Assembly: GCA_964371935.1 (NCBI GenBank)
Contig: CAYJOT010000014.1
Coordinates: 1 to 17,042, forward strand
Length of the DNA stretch: 17,042 bases
Direction of reading: 5' to 3'
Source: JACQRW01 sp964371935
GTDB lineage: Bacteria > Patescibacteriota > Minisyncoccia > Sungbacterales > HO2-52-23
This document shows, piece by piece, positions 6,348 to 13,042 of this stretch; the first letter of the stretch is position 1, and each line of letters starts with the position of its first letter. The notes below the pieces were generated by a model. That model was not told where the DNA came from, did no database searches, and worked only from the letters and a program-made list of their open reading frames with translations. The translations under genes were made by a program, and so were the position numbers.

Positions 6348-7460
6348 CTACCGAATACCCCGAAGTGCCAGGCCAATGGTAGTTGCAAATGCAAGAGATT
6401 CGTTTTTGCTGATAGGCGGTATCATAAACGCATGACCGGGATACGCCCCGGCCAACGGATCGGCAAGGAAGCAGCGAATCTGCAGCGCGCTCGAGAGATA
6501 GGTCTCAAGGCCGAATAAATTTGCATCGCCCCCGACCAGCATGATTGATTCGATGGTCTCCGGCGCGCCGTGCATATGCTCGGCATGGCGGTGATAATAT
6601 TCGACCACGCGATGCAGCTCATCCGCAAGCACTGCCATGATCGGAAGCAGGGCATCAAACACAGCACCATCGTGTTCTTTCCGGTTGAGCCCGATCTGCA
6701 TCTTCATCAGGCGCGCATCCTCCTGGCTAATTTGAAAAGCCTTTGCCAGATGCTCTTCAAACAGCTGTCCACCCAATTCGATCGTGGTGGTAAAGACGAT
6801 CACTCCCCCGACGCACACGATCAAGCTCGTCCGGGTGCGGCCGATATCCGCGATAATGCGGCTGGCGTTTTCGTGAAAATCGGGTACCACCGAACGCGTG
6901 ATTGCCTGCGACTCAAGCTCAAGTGCGGCAAGAGGCAGTCCGGCACGATCCAGCACCCGCACATATTGCTCGATCAGCGGCTTCGGAAACGCCGTTACCA
7001 CCATATCAATATGGTCCATCTGTTTTGCCGGATCCATTGGCATAATTACTTCAGAGTCGTAGATCAGTTCTTCAAAAGCGAGCGGGATATTCGCCTCAAT
7101 TTCCCACCGGATCGCATGCTGTACTTCCTCCTCTTTCATTTTTGGAAGCTGGATCACCCGCAAAAAGCTTTTTTCTTCCGGAAGCGAAACCACAAAAAAT
7201 GTGGAGCGCGAAATGCGTTTTTCTTTAGCACGCCAGGCTGAAAAAACTTGTATGAGCTCGTCTTCTTTCTGAATCTCGCCTTTGACGATCAATCCTTCCG
7301 GCACCTGAAATTCCCCGAACGCAGTGAGCCGATGGCCTCTTGCGGCCATCCGGGGATCAAACGCGAGATACTTCACGGCCACATCGGAAATATCAAGACC
7401 GGCCGTCGGGAGTTGGAGAAACGGATCAACCCGTTGTTTGACTAATTGCGCGATACGCAT
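6348..7460 (-). CDS. pilM: PilM, actin-like type IV pilus assembly ATPase-fold protein
   Basis: 370 aa, soluble. Actin/FtsA-like features: GLDISDVAVKYLAF (about 21-34) as the first phosphate loop, RVIQLPKMKEEEVQHAIRWE and the EANIPLAFEELIYDSEV segment that are standard in PilM, IIADIGRTRTSLIV as the second phosphate loop, and SIMLVGGDANLFGLETYL as the adenosine-site loop near the C-terminus. PilM forms a cytoplasmic ring, binds the PilN N-terminal peptide and connects to the motor ATPases. The start is supported by an extended -10 box 6 nt upstream. It opens the pilMNO block and follows the PilX-like gene after 44 nt. Regulation: probably its own promoter, with repeats separating it from pilN. 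Confidence 0.93.
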   Translation of the reverse strand: MRIAQLVKQRVDPFLQLPTAGLDISDVAVKYLAFDPRMAARGHRLTAFGEFQVPEGLIVKGEIQKEDELIQVFSAWRAKEKRISRSTFFVVSLPEEKSFLRVIQLPKMKEEEVQHAIRWEIEANIPLAFEELIYDSEVIMPMDPAKQMDHIDMVVTAFPKPLIEQYVRVLDRAGLPLAALELESQAITRSVVPDFHENASRIIADIGRTRTSLIVCVGGVIVFTTTIELGGQLFEEHLAKAFQISQEDARLMKMQIGLNRKEHDGAVFDALLPIMAVLADELHRVVEYYHRHAEHMHGAPETIESIMLVGGDANLFGLETYLSSALQIRCFLADPLAGAYPGHAFMIPPISKNESLAFATTIGLALRGIR

Positions 7461-7466
7461 AATACC

Positions 7467-7475
7467 ATTGTATCA
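7467..7475 (-). promoter_or_regulatory. pilM extended -10, predicted leaderless start
   Basis: On the minus strand TGATACAAT (7475-7467) is an extended -10, with exactly 6 nt before the ATG at 7460. The -35 is weak (TTTCTT at 17 nt). No SD is present. Confidence 0.55.
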
Positions 7476-7504
7476 AGTTGCGGAGAAAAAAGAAATAAAC
7501 CCGG

Positions 7505-9289
7505 CTACGGTACCTGCTGCCATCCGTCAACGGAGTATCCTCCAGATGGACCCGAAGAAAATTGTAAATTGGCCAATCCCTGATCATAGGTTATGGTCGC
7601 CTTGGCCATGTCAATGCCGTAGGCGGTCACTTCTTTTGCGGCACTATTGTTTTTCAGATAGATGCGGCCATGTGGCGCGAAATAGATAACGCCGCTTGAG
7701 TTATTGCCGACATCCATTACCTGGCTTGACGGCGCATTTTTGGCGCTCACCAAGAGAATATAACTTCCCGCAGTACCGGACCCGGCAAAGGCACAGCCAT
7801 TGTCCACGCTCATAGTGCCATCGCTGATGATCACCCCAGAAAGACCGCCATAGCCAGCAGCGAGATTCACATTGCAGTTGTTTGCAAATTCTGCAGTTCC
7901 CTGCACCCAGAGCGTTCCGTTTACCACGAGCGTTGCGCCATTATTAAACGTCAGGTTACCGGTTATCTTGAGGGGCCCAAGCGTTTTGGTGCCGGAAATA
8001 TTCAAGTTGCCTGATGCGTCGCAACCGTCCGCAATGCCGCATACGTGCCCGGGCGAAGTTACGGCATCATCTTTCCAGTCCTGGATCACGCCATCGGAGA
8101 CGGCAAACTCCTGACGCGCCGGGTTTTCAACAATGCAATAAGCATTCGGGCACGAGGAGCCGTGCACCGTGGCATTCACAAATACGTTTGCGCGCCCGGT
8201 TCCGCTGGTTGCATCCCCGATGGTAATTCCGTCAATCTTGGTATTTATGCCGCCGATCCACACTCTGAAATCAAGATCTGCATTGGTCAGAGTCCAGGCC
8301 GCGTTTTGCGCGCTCCAGTTATCAGTATATTTCGCCGTATTGTTTGTCGTGTCATACGCGTTTGACGAATCTTTCCGCCATACCCAGTAGTTTGAGCTGG
8401 AATTTGTGTCATAATCCAACACGATCCAGTATTTGCTTCCGTTGGTCAGATTTGGGGGCGTTGCAAACGAAACATCAATCCATGACAGCGATAAACCGAC
8501 GCTGCTGTTTTTAATTACTGCGTTTGCAATATCGGTTTTGTTGGGTTTTCCGCTGTTGTCCGTGGTAATATGCAGCGTGATGTCATTGGCCGGACTGCCG
8601 ACTTTTTTGATGTACACCGAAACCTTATTGAGCGCTGCGGTTGACGTGGCGATAAACGATTGCGCAATATCACGGCTGCCCGTGGTTGTCGCAAACGCCT
8701 GATCGCTATCGTTTGCTTCCCAGGAGTAGCTTGGGGTTGTCGTTATCCCTCCGGCAACAACCACGTCTCCGGTAACACTTCCCGATCCGGTCACATTGCC
8801 GTTTGAGTACACATTGCCAATGATTTTCCCGTCGAGGTGCGTCATGTCAATCCCGCCGTCTCCCACCTGAATCCCATAATAAAAACTGACGGCAGTAGCG
8901 TTCACGATGACTTTTGTTTCAATATTCTGCTGAAAATTATCACGTGTCCCGGCCGAGCGAATTGTTTTCTGGGTTCCGGACGTTGAGACCGTAAGCGTGG
9001 TCGTGCCGTTGCCCACGCCAAGCGTCTCGCTTGCCAAGTACTGTTTGCCCGACACCACGCGATAGATCATATCTTCAATGCCTCCTTCCGCGATATAGCG
9101 AGATTCAATTGATTTGGTGAACGCGGTATTGGTCTGCGCTTCCTGGAGCGCAAAAAAAGTAAACCCGCCGATGATCGTGAGCGAGACGATCATGACAAGC
9201 AGCGTCACGGCCAGCGCAACATAACCGGCCGTTTTCAAATGTTGATATTCTTTGGGATATTCTATGCCAAATGGTAATTCTTCTGACAT
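7505..9289 (-). CDS. PilX-like minor pilus protein with choice-of-anchor-like and beta-repeat regions
   Basis: 594 aa from the ATG at 9289; an upstream GTG-type extension is rejected because an extended -10 lies 6 nt before this ATG. The N-terminus has a single hydrophobic helix (about 21-48, GYVALAVTLLVMIVSLTIIGG) followed by an ESRYIAEGGIEDMIYR segment, as in PilX-type proteins. There is no canonical prepilin site with Glu at +5. Residues about 196-346 form a beta-rich domain with QSFIATSTAALNKVSVYI, WIDVSF, LTNGSKYWIVLD and DLDFRVWIGG, which resembles the choice-of-anchor R type. The C-terminal part (about 350-594) is Gly/Asn/Thr-rich with short repeated strands (LNISGTKTLGPLKITGNLTF) like a beta-helix, and has several Cys that could form disulphides. 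Likely a surface-exposed tip or adhesin component. Confidence 0.85.
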   Translation of the reverse strand: MSEELPFGIEYPKEYQHLKTAGYVALAVTLLVMIVSLTIIGGFTFFALQEAQTNTAFTKSIESRYIAEGGIEDMIYRVVSGKQYLASETLGVGNGTTTLTVSTSGTQKTIRSAGTRDNFQQNIETKVIVNATAVSFYYGIQVGDGGIDMTHLDGKIIGNVYSNGNVTGSGSVTGDVVVAGGITTTPSYSWEANDSDQAFATTTGSRDIAQSFIATSTAALNKVSVYIKKVGSPANDITLHITTDNSGKPNKTDIANAVIKNSSVGLSLSWIDVSFATPPNLTNGSKYWIVLDYDTNSSSNYWVWRKDSSNAYDTTNNTAKYTDNWSAQNAAWTLTNADLDFRVWIGGINTKIDGITIGDATSGTGRANVFVNATVHGSSCPNAYCIVENPARQEFAVSDGVIQDWKDDAVTSPGHVCGIADGCDASGNLNISGTKTLGPLKITGNLTFNNGATLVVNGTLWVQGTAEFANNCNVNLAAGYGGLSGVIISDGTMSVDNGCAFAGSGTAGSYILLVSAKNAPSSQVMDVGNNSSGVIYFAPHGRIYLKNNSAAKEVTAYGIDMAKATITYDQGLANLQFSSGPSGGYSVDGWQQVP

Positions 9290-9295
9290 ATCCTT

Positions 9296-9304
9296 AATGT
9301 ACCA
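9296..9304 (-). promoter_or_regulatory. Extended -10 of the PilX-like gene, predicted leaderless start
   Basis: TGGTACATT on minus (9304-9296), then 6 nt to the ATG at 9289. The -35 is poor. An AAGGA lies immediately before the ATG but is too close to act as an SD. Confidence 0.45.
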
Positions 9305-9350
9305 GAATTTACCCCACCCCGCCACTCACCATATTTATTCCCACTGGCTA

Positions 9351-9378
9351 TTGACAACTCATACTGATTTGCTATACT
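9351..9378 (+). promoter_or_regulatory. Strong promoter of the 9385-9430 small RNA
   Basis: Perfect TTGACA (9351-9356), 16-nt spacer, TATACT (9373-9378) preceded by TG-C (extended -10). It is one of the closest matches to the sigma-70 consensus in the window. It fires into the 3' end of the NYN gene and is divergent from the PilX-like gene. Confidence 0.75.
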
Positions 9379-9384
9379 GACAAT

Positions 9385-9430
9385 GTGATGACACTCTGGA
9401 GTATCCGCAAGGATAGCTCCAGATTTTTTT
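9385..9430 (+). ncRNA. Candidate tiny RNA of about 45 nt
   Basis: The region between the predicted start (about 9385) and the T-run is only about 45 nt. It consists of a short unpaired 5' end and one stem-loop: CTGGAG (9396-9401) and TATCC pair with GGATA and CTCCAG around a GCAA tetraloop, with one bulged G. No plausible coding content: the first ATG is directly followed by TGA. It could be a stable small RNA or a promoter-terminator decoy. No known RNA family recognised. Confidence 0.5.
9396..9430 (+). terminator. Intrinsic terminator of the tiny transcript
   Basis: An 11-bp GC-containing stem with GCAA loop (9396-9422) is followed by A and seven T (9424-9430). On the minus strand no T-run follows, so it would not serve the NYN gene efficiently. 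Confidence 0.85.
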
Positions 9431-9941
9431 ATTGGCTGATTTCATCTTTGAGCTTGCGAAGATCAATATACTTTGCTCTCTCCAACAACTCTTTTGAAAT
9501 ATGACCTCTGGTGGACATGACAATAATCCGCTTGCCTGCCTTTTTTATTCGATCAATCGGCACGGCAAAATCGCTGTCTCCTGGTAAAAGCACTGCTGTA
9601 TCATATTTCTCTTTGGTGTCATCCATTTCAAAAGCAAGTTCCATATCCAAGTTGCCCTTCCATTCCTCTTTCCCGCTTTTGCGGTCTTTAATCTTTTTTA
9701 CTACTTTTGTCCTCAAGATATAGCCATTTATCTCCAGCATATCCAAAAACTTCCTCTGCCCCGTATTGAACTCATCCACTCCTTTGTAGATAAAACACTT
9801 CATCTCATCACCGCACTCTTTTTTGAGGTAGTTCATCAGCTTTTCATACGAAATTTTCCAGCCCAGAGTTCGCTGGGAGTAAAACACATTTTCAGCGTCT
9901 ATAAAGACATATACTTTACCCTTGATAAGGTCGTGCAACAT
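9429..9941 (-). CDS. NYN-domain (PIN-like) ribonuclease family protein
   Basis: 170 aa. NYN/LabA (DUF88-like) fold: VYVFIDAENVFYSQ (10-23) gives Asp15 and Asn18, GNLDMELAFEMDD supplies Asp99, and VLLPGDSDFAVPIDRIKKAGKRIIVM (117-142) supplies Asp122 and Asp124. Together these are the metal-binding acidic set of PIN-like nucleases, so it is probably an RNA endonuclease. It starts 13 nt after the stop of the PilW-like gene with no SD, which indicates cotranscription with a pilin. That is unexpected for a ribonuclease and suggests either post-transcriptional control of pilus mRNAs or a passenger gene. It is somewhat AT-richer than the pilin genes. Confidence 0.88.
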   Translation of the reverse strand: MLHDLIKGKVYVFIDAENVFYSQRTLGWKISYEKLMNYLKKECGDEMKCFIYKGVDEFNTGQRKFLDMLEINGYILRTKVVKKIKDRKSGKEEWKGNLDMELAFEMDDTKEKYDTAVLLPGDSDFAVPIDRIKKAGKRIIVMSTRGHISKELLERAKYIDLRKLKDEISQ

Positions 9942-9954
9942 AAAAGTAGTTCAT

Positions 9955-10500
9955 TTAATACATTCCCCGCAGCGCGGTGGTGGAACGCAGCGTGGTTGAC
10001 GCCGTGAATTTGGCATCGGCAAAACCGGTGATCTGTAGCGTGATCTTAACGGCCTCGCGCCCGAGACCCTGGCTGATCTGGTCGAATCGCAGCTGGTTGA
10101 CGCGCACCGACGGCGAGGTGATGGAAGTGGTTGCCGAGCCCTCTTTGCGCATCCATATCCGGCCATTGTCGAGCCAGAAGTCAATTCGGTTCACGGTCTC
10201 TTCAACCGGCGCCCCCATGGTCGTTACCACGCTCAACTGTCCCGCATTGCTGCCAAACACGCTGGTCGGCGCATACACGGCTTGGCTGGCCGCAATCTGC
10301 TGCACTATTGCCTCTATGGCAAGACGCCCATTCGAGACCGCGTCGCGCTGGACGCGAACCCGGTTATATGTATGCACGATAGACGTCAGAATCGCGACGA
10401 TCACGACCGTGAACACGCTCAATACCCCGATATAGACCACGGTCTCGACCATGCTTATTCCCAAAGTGCGTGATGATTTTATTTTTCGGACGGTGTGCAT
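9955..10500 (-). CDS. PilW-like minor type IV pilin
   Basis: 181 aa. Class III-type prepilin leader: basic N-terminus, then G14 followed by ISMVE, with the glutamate at mature position +5, and a hydrophobic helix VVYIGVLSVFTVVIVAILTSIV. PilD would cleave after Gly14. The helix continues into a long N-terminal alpha helix with RVRVQRDAVSNGRLAIEAIVQQIA, typical of PilW/PilJ-like pilins, followed by a beta-rich head (VNRIDFWLDNGRIWMRKEG, VRVNQLRFDQIS). Minor pilins of this kind prime pilus assembly. It has its own promoter at 10521-10548 and is followed by the NYN gene. It is separated from the PilV/FimT-like genes by the accessory block 10590-11993. Confidence 0.85.
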   Translation of the reverse strand: MHTVRKIKSSRTLGISMVETVVYIGVLSVFTVVIVAILTSIVHTYNRVRVQRDAVSNGRLAIEAIVQQIAASQAVYAPTSVFGSNAGQLSVVTTMGAPVEETVNRIDFWLDNGRIWMRKEGSATTSITSPSVRVNQLRFDQISQGLGREAVKITLQITGFADAKFTASTTLRSTTALRGMY

Positions 10501-10520
10501 AGAGACAAAATTATATTTTT

Positions 10521-10548
10521 ATCATACCACGCCCCCGTTTTGTCACAA
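10521..10548 (-). promoter_or_regulatory. Promoter of the PilW-like gene
   Basis: On minus TTGTGA (10548-10543), 16-nt spacer, TATGAT (10526-10521) preceded by TG-G. The predicted start is near 10514, giving a short leader of about 14 nt without an SD. Confidence 0.55.
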
Positions 10549-10555
10549 AATTTTT

Positions 10556-10585
10556 AAGGGCAGCCATCGCATAGTGTCTGCCCTT
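10556..10585 (-). terminator. Possible terminator after the 193-aa gene
   Basis: AAGGGCAG and CTGCCCTT (10556-10563 and 10578-10585) form an 8-bp stem just after the stop at 10590. The tract that follows on minus is AAAAATTTT rather than a clean T-run, so efficiency is uncertain. Confidence 0.45.
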
Positions 10586-10589
10586 GTTA

Positions 10590-11171
10590 CTACTCTGAAC
10601 CCCTGAAATATCTATCAATCGTGTACGTCAAAGCGTTTATAGTTGGTGATAAGACATACCCGCCTTCACTGCCCTCTTGATGGGAAAGAAGAGGGGGAGA
10701 TCCCGGCACAGCGGATCGAATCCAAATACCATGTCTCCGGCTAATTTCTTCAAGATCATTAAGAAAAGCTAATGCCCTTTTCTGGGAACTGTCCACCTTC
10801 CATGGCAAATCCGGCCATAACGATTGAGCCATTCTTGATGCCAGATCAATTGCCATTTGTTTTATTTCTCTTGTACTATAGAGATCGGCTTCGGTGATCT
10901 GGCGTAGTTCGTATGGTGGTGAAACAAAAAACGGCAAACCAAATTCTTCTTCCAAAACAGGACCGCGGACATCATACAACCGACCATCGGGACAACGCAC
11001 CCCGGCGTGACGGATCACGTCTCCTTGCATGAGACCAACAATGGGCCAACCAGTGTTGTGATGCAACGCGATCGCAAACGCATAACATTCACCATCGAGA
11101 AATATTCCTTCAGCTGTAGCATGGAGATACTCTGCGTCTCTTTTCTGCAGTTCTTTGACTATTGTTGGCAT
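10590..11171 (-). CDS. Unknown protein with conserved-looking Cys-His-Asp pattern
   Basis: 193 aa, no signal peptide or membrane helix. The start at 11171 is well supported by AAAAGGAG 7 nt upstream. Seen: DGECYAFAIALHHNTGWPIVGL (about 26-47) with a Cys at the head of a helix, VIRHAGVRCPDGRLYDVRG (52-70) with a His on a strand and an Asp on the following strand. Cys at a helix start, then His, then Asp in this order is how papain-like and transglutaminase-like folds place their triad, so a cysteine peptidase, amidase or acyltransferase-type activity is possible; this is inference only. The C-terminal half is helical and basic, ending in a strand-like GGYVLSPTINALTYTIDRYF. It has its own consensus promoter, so it is an independent cassette inside the pilus locus. 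Confidence 0.75.
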   Translation of the reverse strand: MPTIVKELQKRDAEYLHATAEGIFLDGECYAFAIALHHNTGWPIVGLMQGDVIRHAGVRCPDGRLYDVRGPVLEEEFGLPFFVSPPYELRQITEADLYSTREIKQMAIDLASRMAQSLWPDLPWKVDSSQKRALAFLNDLEEISRRHGIWIRSAVPGSPPLLSHQEGSEGGYVLSPTINALTYTIDRYFRGSE

Positions 11172-11222
11172 GCGGCAGCTCCTTTTAACACGTTATATCT
11201 GTGAAAGATCCTATTTTGTGTC

Positions 11223-11250
11223 ACTATACAACAAGATTGGGTAATGTCAA
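11223..11250 (-). promoter_or_regulatory. Promoter of the 193-aa accessory gene
   Basis: On minus a perfect TTGACA (11250-11245), 16-nt spacer, TATAGT (11228-11223). Predicted start near 11216 gives a 45-nt leader with the SD AAAAGGAG. This contrasts with the leaderless core genes. Confidence 0.7.
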
Positions 11251-11404
11251 TCAACATTTCTGTCAAAAAACTCTATATGGAGCGCGTGGAAAAATGATGG
11301 CTTGCACCATAGACGGAAAGAAAACTCAGACGCTAACAGACATTCAGAAAAAAGAGGATTTGATCGCGCTCTTGAGCTAATTTCGGACTTGTGCATAACT
11401 TAGC

Positions 11405-11432
11405 TTGCTTTTCTGGATCATTCTGCTATAAT
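11405..11432 (+). promoter_or_regulatory. Promoter of the structured small RNA
   Basis: TTGCTT (11405-11410), 16-nt spacer, perfect TATAAT (11427-11432) preceded by TG-C, an extended -10. Predicted start at about 11438-11439 coincides with the first base of the closing stem of the RNA. Confidence 0.75.
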
Positions 11433-11437
11433 TCTTC

Positions 11438-11530
11438 TGTGCTTGTGGGCGCGAGCCCCGTTCAGCTAAGGATTTCCAAAGCTGAAGGCAAGCACAATAA
11501 AGATATCCCGTTTTCGGGATGTTTTTGTTT
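11438..11530 (+). ncRNA. Structured small RNA with three-way junction
   Basis: About 93 nt. Closing stem TGTGCTTG (11438-11445) pairs with CAAGCACA (11489-11496). Inside are two hairpins: GGGC-GCGA-GCCC (11447-11458) with a GNRA tetraloop, and TTCAGCT (11461-11467) with AGCTGAA (11480-11486) around a 12-nt loop AAGGATTTCCAA. An A-rich linker leads to an intrinsic terminator (11505-11530). Promoter, fold and terminator abut with almost no spare sequence, which is strong evidence for a real non-coding RNA gene. No plus-strand gene follows, so it is not a riboswitch leader. It ends against the 3' end of the convergent 154-aa gene. It does not match SRP, tmRNA, 6S or RNase P RNA as I know them. 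Confidence 0.8.
11505..11530 (+). terminator. Intrinsic terminator of the structured small RNA
   Basis: ATCCCG-TTTT-CGGGAT (11505-11520), a 6-bp perfect stem, followed by GTTTTTGTTT. It lies just beyond the stop of the convergent minus-strand gene; on minus the tract ATCTTTATT is weaker. Confidence 0.85.
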
Positions 11531-11993
11531 ATTCGTCCTCGATGCCATCTGTGTAGAATTTTTGTCCGCCTTTGAGCTTCACATCCGGCATGACGCTCCA
11601 AAAAGTAATATTCCCATCGCCGACCCGCCGCAAGATAACCCTGATCTTAATTTGTTTTTCTCCCACGATCGCAACAAAGCCCCAATATTCAGTTATTTTT
11701 GCCGGGACAAATCCATCCTTTGACTTTTTACCTGCGGTGGTGAATCCTTTTCTGTATTCTTGAACTGTCCCGGAATTCTTAGTCACTTGAATCGCAAGAG
11801 GTAGTAAGCTGAATTTGAGGAGCTGTTCTTTCTTATCTCGTTCTCGTCGTGCGGAAAACTGCAAATGATGAAAGCCGTCAGAGTTAAAAATCACCTCGCG
11901 TTTTAAGTAGGGGTTGTAAATGCTTTTTTGGGCGGCATAAATAGCTTGTGTTTTTTCTTTCCGCTCGTTGAAATATACGGGATCGTATTCCAT
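11529..11993 (-). CDS. Unknown small protein, possibly a BECR-type nuclease-like fold
   Basis: 154 aa, soluble. The N-terminal half is charged and helical (YFNERKEKTQAIYAAQKSIY, then FHHLQFSARRERDKKEQLLK with a His-His pair). The C-terminal half is a run of strands: ITEYWGFVAIVG, QIKIRVILRRVGDGNITFWSVMPDV. The layout of basic helices followed by a four-strand sheet with Arg, His and a terminal FWSV motif is what one sees in phage-borne BECR/RelE-like endoribonucleases and in small uncharacterised CPR proteins; this is inference from pattern only. It starts 20 nt after the PilV-like stop; a weak TATCGT box 6 nt before the ATG might make it leaderless, otherwise it is cotranscribed with the pilins. 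AT-richer than its neighbours. Confidence 0.75.
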   Translation of the reverse strand: MEYDPVYFNERKEKTQAIYAAQKSIYNPYLKREVIFNSDGFHHLQFSARRERDKKEQLLKFSLLPLAIQVTKNSGTVQEYRKGFTTAGKKSKDGFVPAKITEYWGFVAIVGEKQIKIRVILRRVGDGNITFWSVMPDVKLKGGQKFYTDGIEDE

Positions 11994-12013
11994 ATCATTA
12001 CGATACTGTCCAG

Positions 12014-13039
12014 TTACGGCGAGCTGTACACTTTAAACCCGAAATCGTAGTTGGGCCACAATGTGCCGCCGTAATTCGGATCGGAAAAATGTCCCACCGA
12101 GCTTGAGGCAACGCCTCCGGCGTAGGGATTTGAGGAGCCGTACTTCCAATACAGCGTTCCGCTGCCGCCTGATCCGCTGTCGGTTGCACTTGGCTTAGCG
12201 CGCAAACGGATAACATATTTTTTGCTCGCGCTCAAAGAAATAAATTTTTGAAACCTAAATTCAATCCATGCGCTTGATGTTGTCGCGATCGTGCCGCCCA
12301 TAATCTGGCTTGAGACCCCGAGTACCGTTCCTATGGCATTAGCGCGCAGTTCAACATACACATCGGACGGAACTGTTGTCGCATCGCGCCGGAGCAGCAG
12401 ATCTATGCGCGAGACCTTGATTGTGCTTGCCGGCGCCGTAAACGACTGTGTCAGATCCCCGTTTCCGTCTCCCGAAGGAAAATTAAAATTTGATTCGTTT
12501 GCGGCTGCCTCATACGAAACCTGCTTGGTCTCCCCGGCCCCTCCCAACGACTGCTGGAAATTCGTGATATATGAAATGACACTGAAACTTTTTCCGCTTC
12601 CCCACTGCACCGTGCCAGTCACTTTTCTGGTATTGGCATCCGCAGTTCCGGATGCGGCGATTTTATCCTGCCCGTCCCGGAATACTTTTGTAAAAGTGAC
12701 AAAGCGGGTATAGATGCCATTGACTGCGGACTGCGGCGTTATCACCAGCTGCCACTTTCCATTCTGTACGATAGGATAATAACGGGTCGCGCCAGTATCA
12801 TCAAGCGATGCGATATTGTTCGTCCATGACTCATCCCGGACCGACCGCACCGCCTCAAGCGCTTCTGCGGCAAGCAGCGATGATTCCATATTTTCCTGTC
12901 CGGCGCGAAACAGGCGCAGGGCAACCGCTTCCGCGCGCATAAAGACGAGAAACGTCATTACCACGATCCCGCATACGATGATGATCTCGATGAGACCAAA
13001 CCCGTCTTTGTTTTTCGTTTTATGTTCTGCTTTTTCCAT
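12014..13039 (-). CDS. PilV-like minor pilin with C-terminal choice-of-anchor-like module
   Basis: 341 aa. Prepilin leader with Gly13 before FGLIE (Glu at +5) and the helix IIIVCGIVVMTFLVFM. Next comes the PilV-like N-terminal helix (SLLAAEALEAVRSVRDESW) and a small pilin head (about 75-170). A second beta-rich module follows at about 180-339: LTQSFTAPASTIKVSRIDLLL, AWIEFRFQKFISLSASKKYVIRL, YWKYGSSNPYAGG, YDFGFKVY. The same order of short motifs is seen in the PilX-like protein, pointing to a shared extracellular domain type. It starts 3 nt after the stop of the upstream pilin gene without an SD, so it is translationally coupled. Likely a tip-exposed minor pilin. Confidence 0.87.
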   Translation of the reverse strand: MEKAEHKTKNKDGFGLIEIIIVCGIVVMTFLVFMRAEAVALRLFRAGQENMESSLLAAEALEAVRSVRDESWTNNIASLDDTGATRYYPIVQNGKWQLVITPQSAVNGIYTRFVTFTKVFRDGQDKIAASGTADANTRKVTGTVQWGSGKSFSVISYITNFQQSLGGAGETKQVSYEAAANESNFNFPSGDGNGDLTQSFTAPASTIKVSRIDLLLRRDATTVPSDVYVELRANAIGTVLGVSSQIMGGTIATTSSAWIEFRFQKFISLSASKKYVIRLRAKPSATDSGSGGSGTLYWKYGSSNPYAGGVASSSVGHFSDPNYGGTLWPNYDFGFKVYSSP

Positions 13040-13042
13040 GTG

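Noticed and set aside
9290..9325. N-terminal extension of the PilX-like protein by 12 codons
   Set aside because: The extension covers the extended -10 box at 9296-9304; the ATG at 9289 is 6 nt behind it.
9384..9510. Plus-strand 38-codon frame starting at the ATG after the tiny RNA promoter
   Set aside because: It runs through the strong terminator and then antisense to the NYN gene; composition and length do not suggest a protein.
11244..11380. Two overlapping mini-ORFs (17 aa from 11244, 28 aa from 11294) joined by ATGATG, which would read as one 45-aa protein if one A were added
   Set aside because: The first start overlaps the strong minus-strand -35 TTGACA, there is no SD or plus-strand promoter, and the length is too small to judge. 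The second part reads like protein (DGKKTQTLTDIQKKEDLIALLS), so a gene remnant remains possible.
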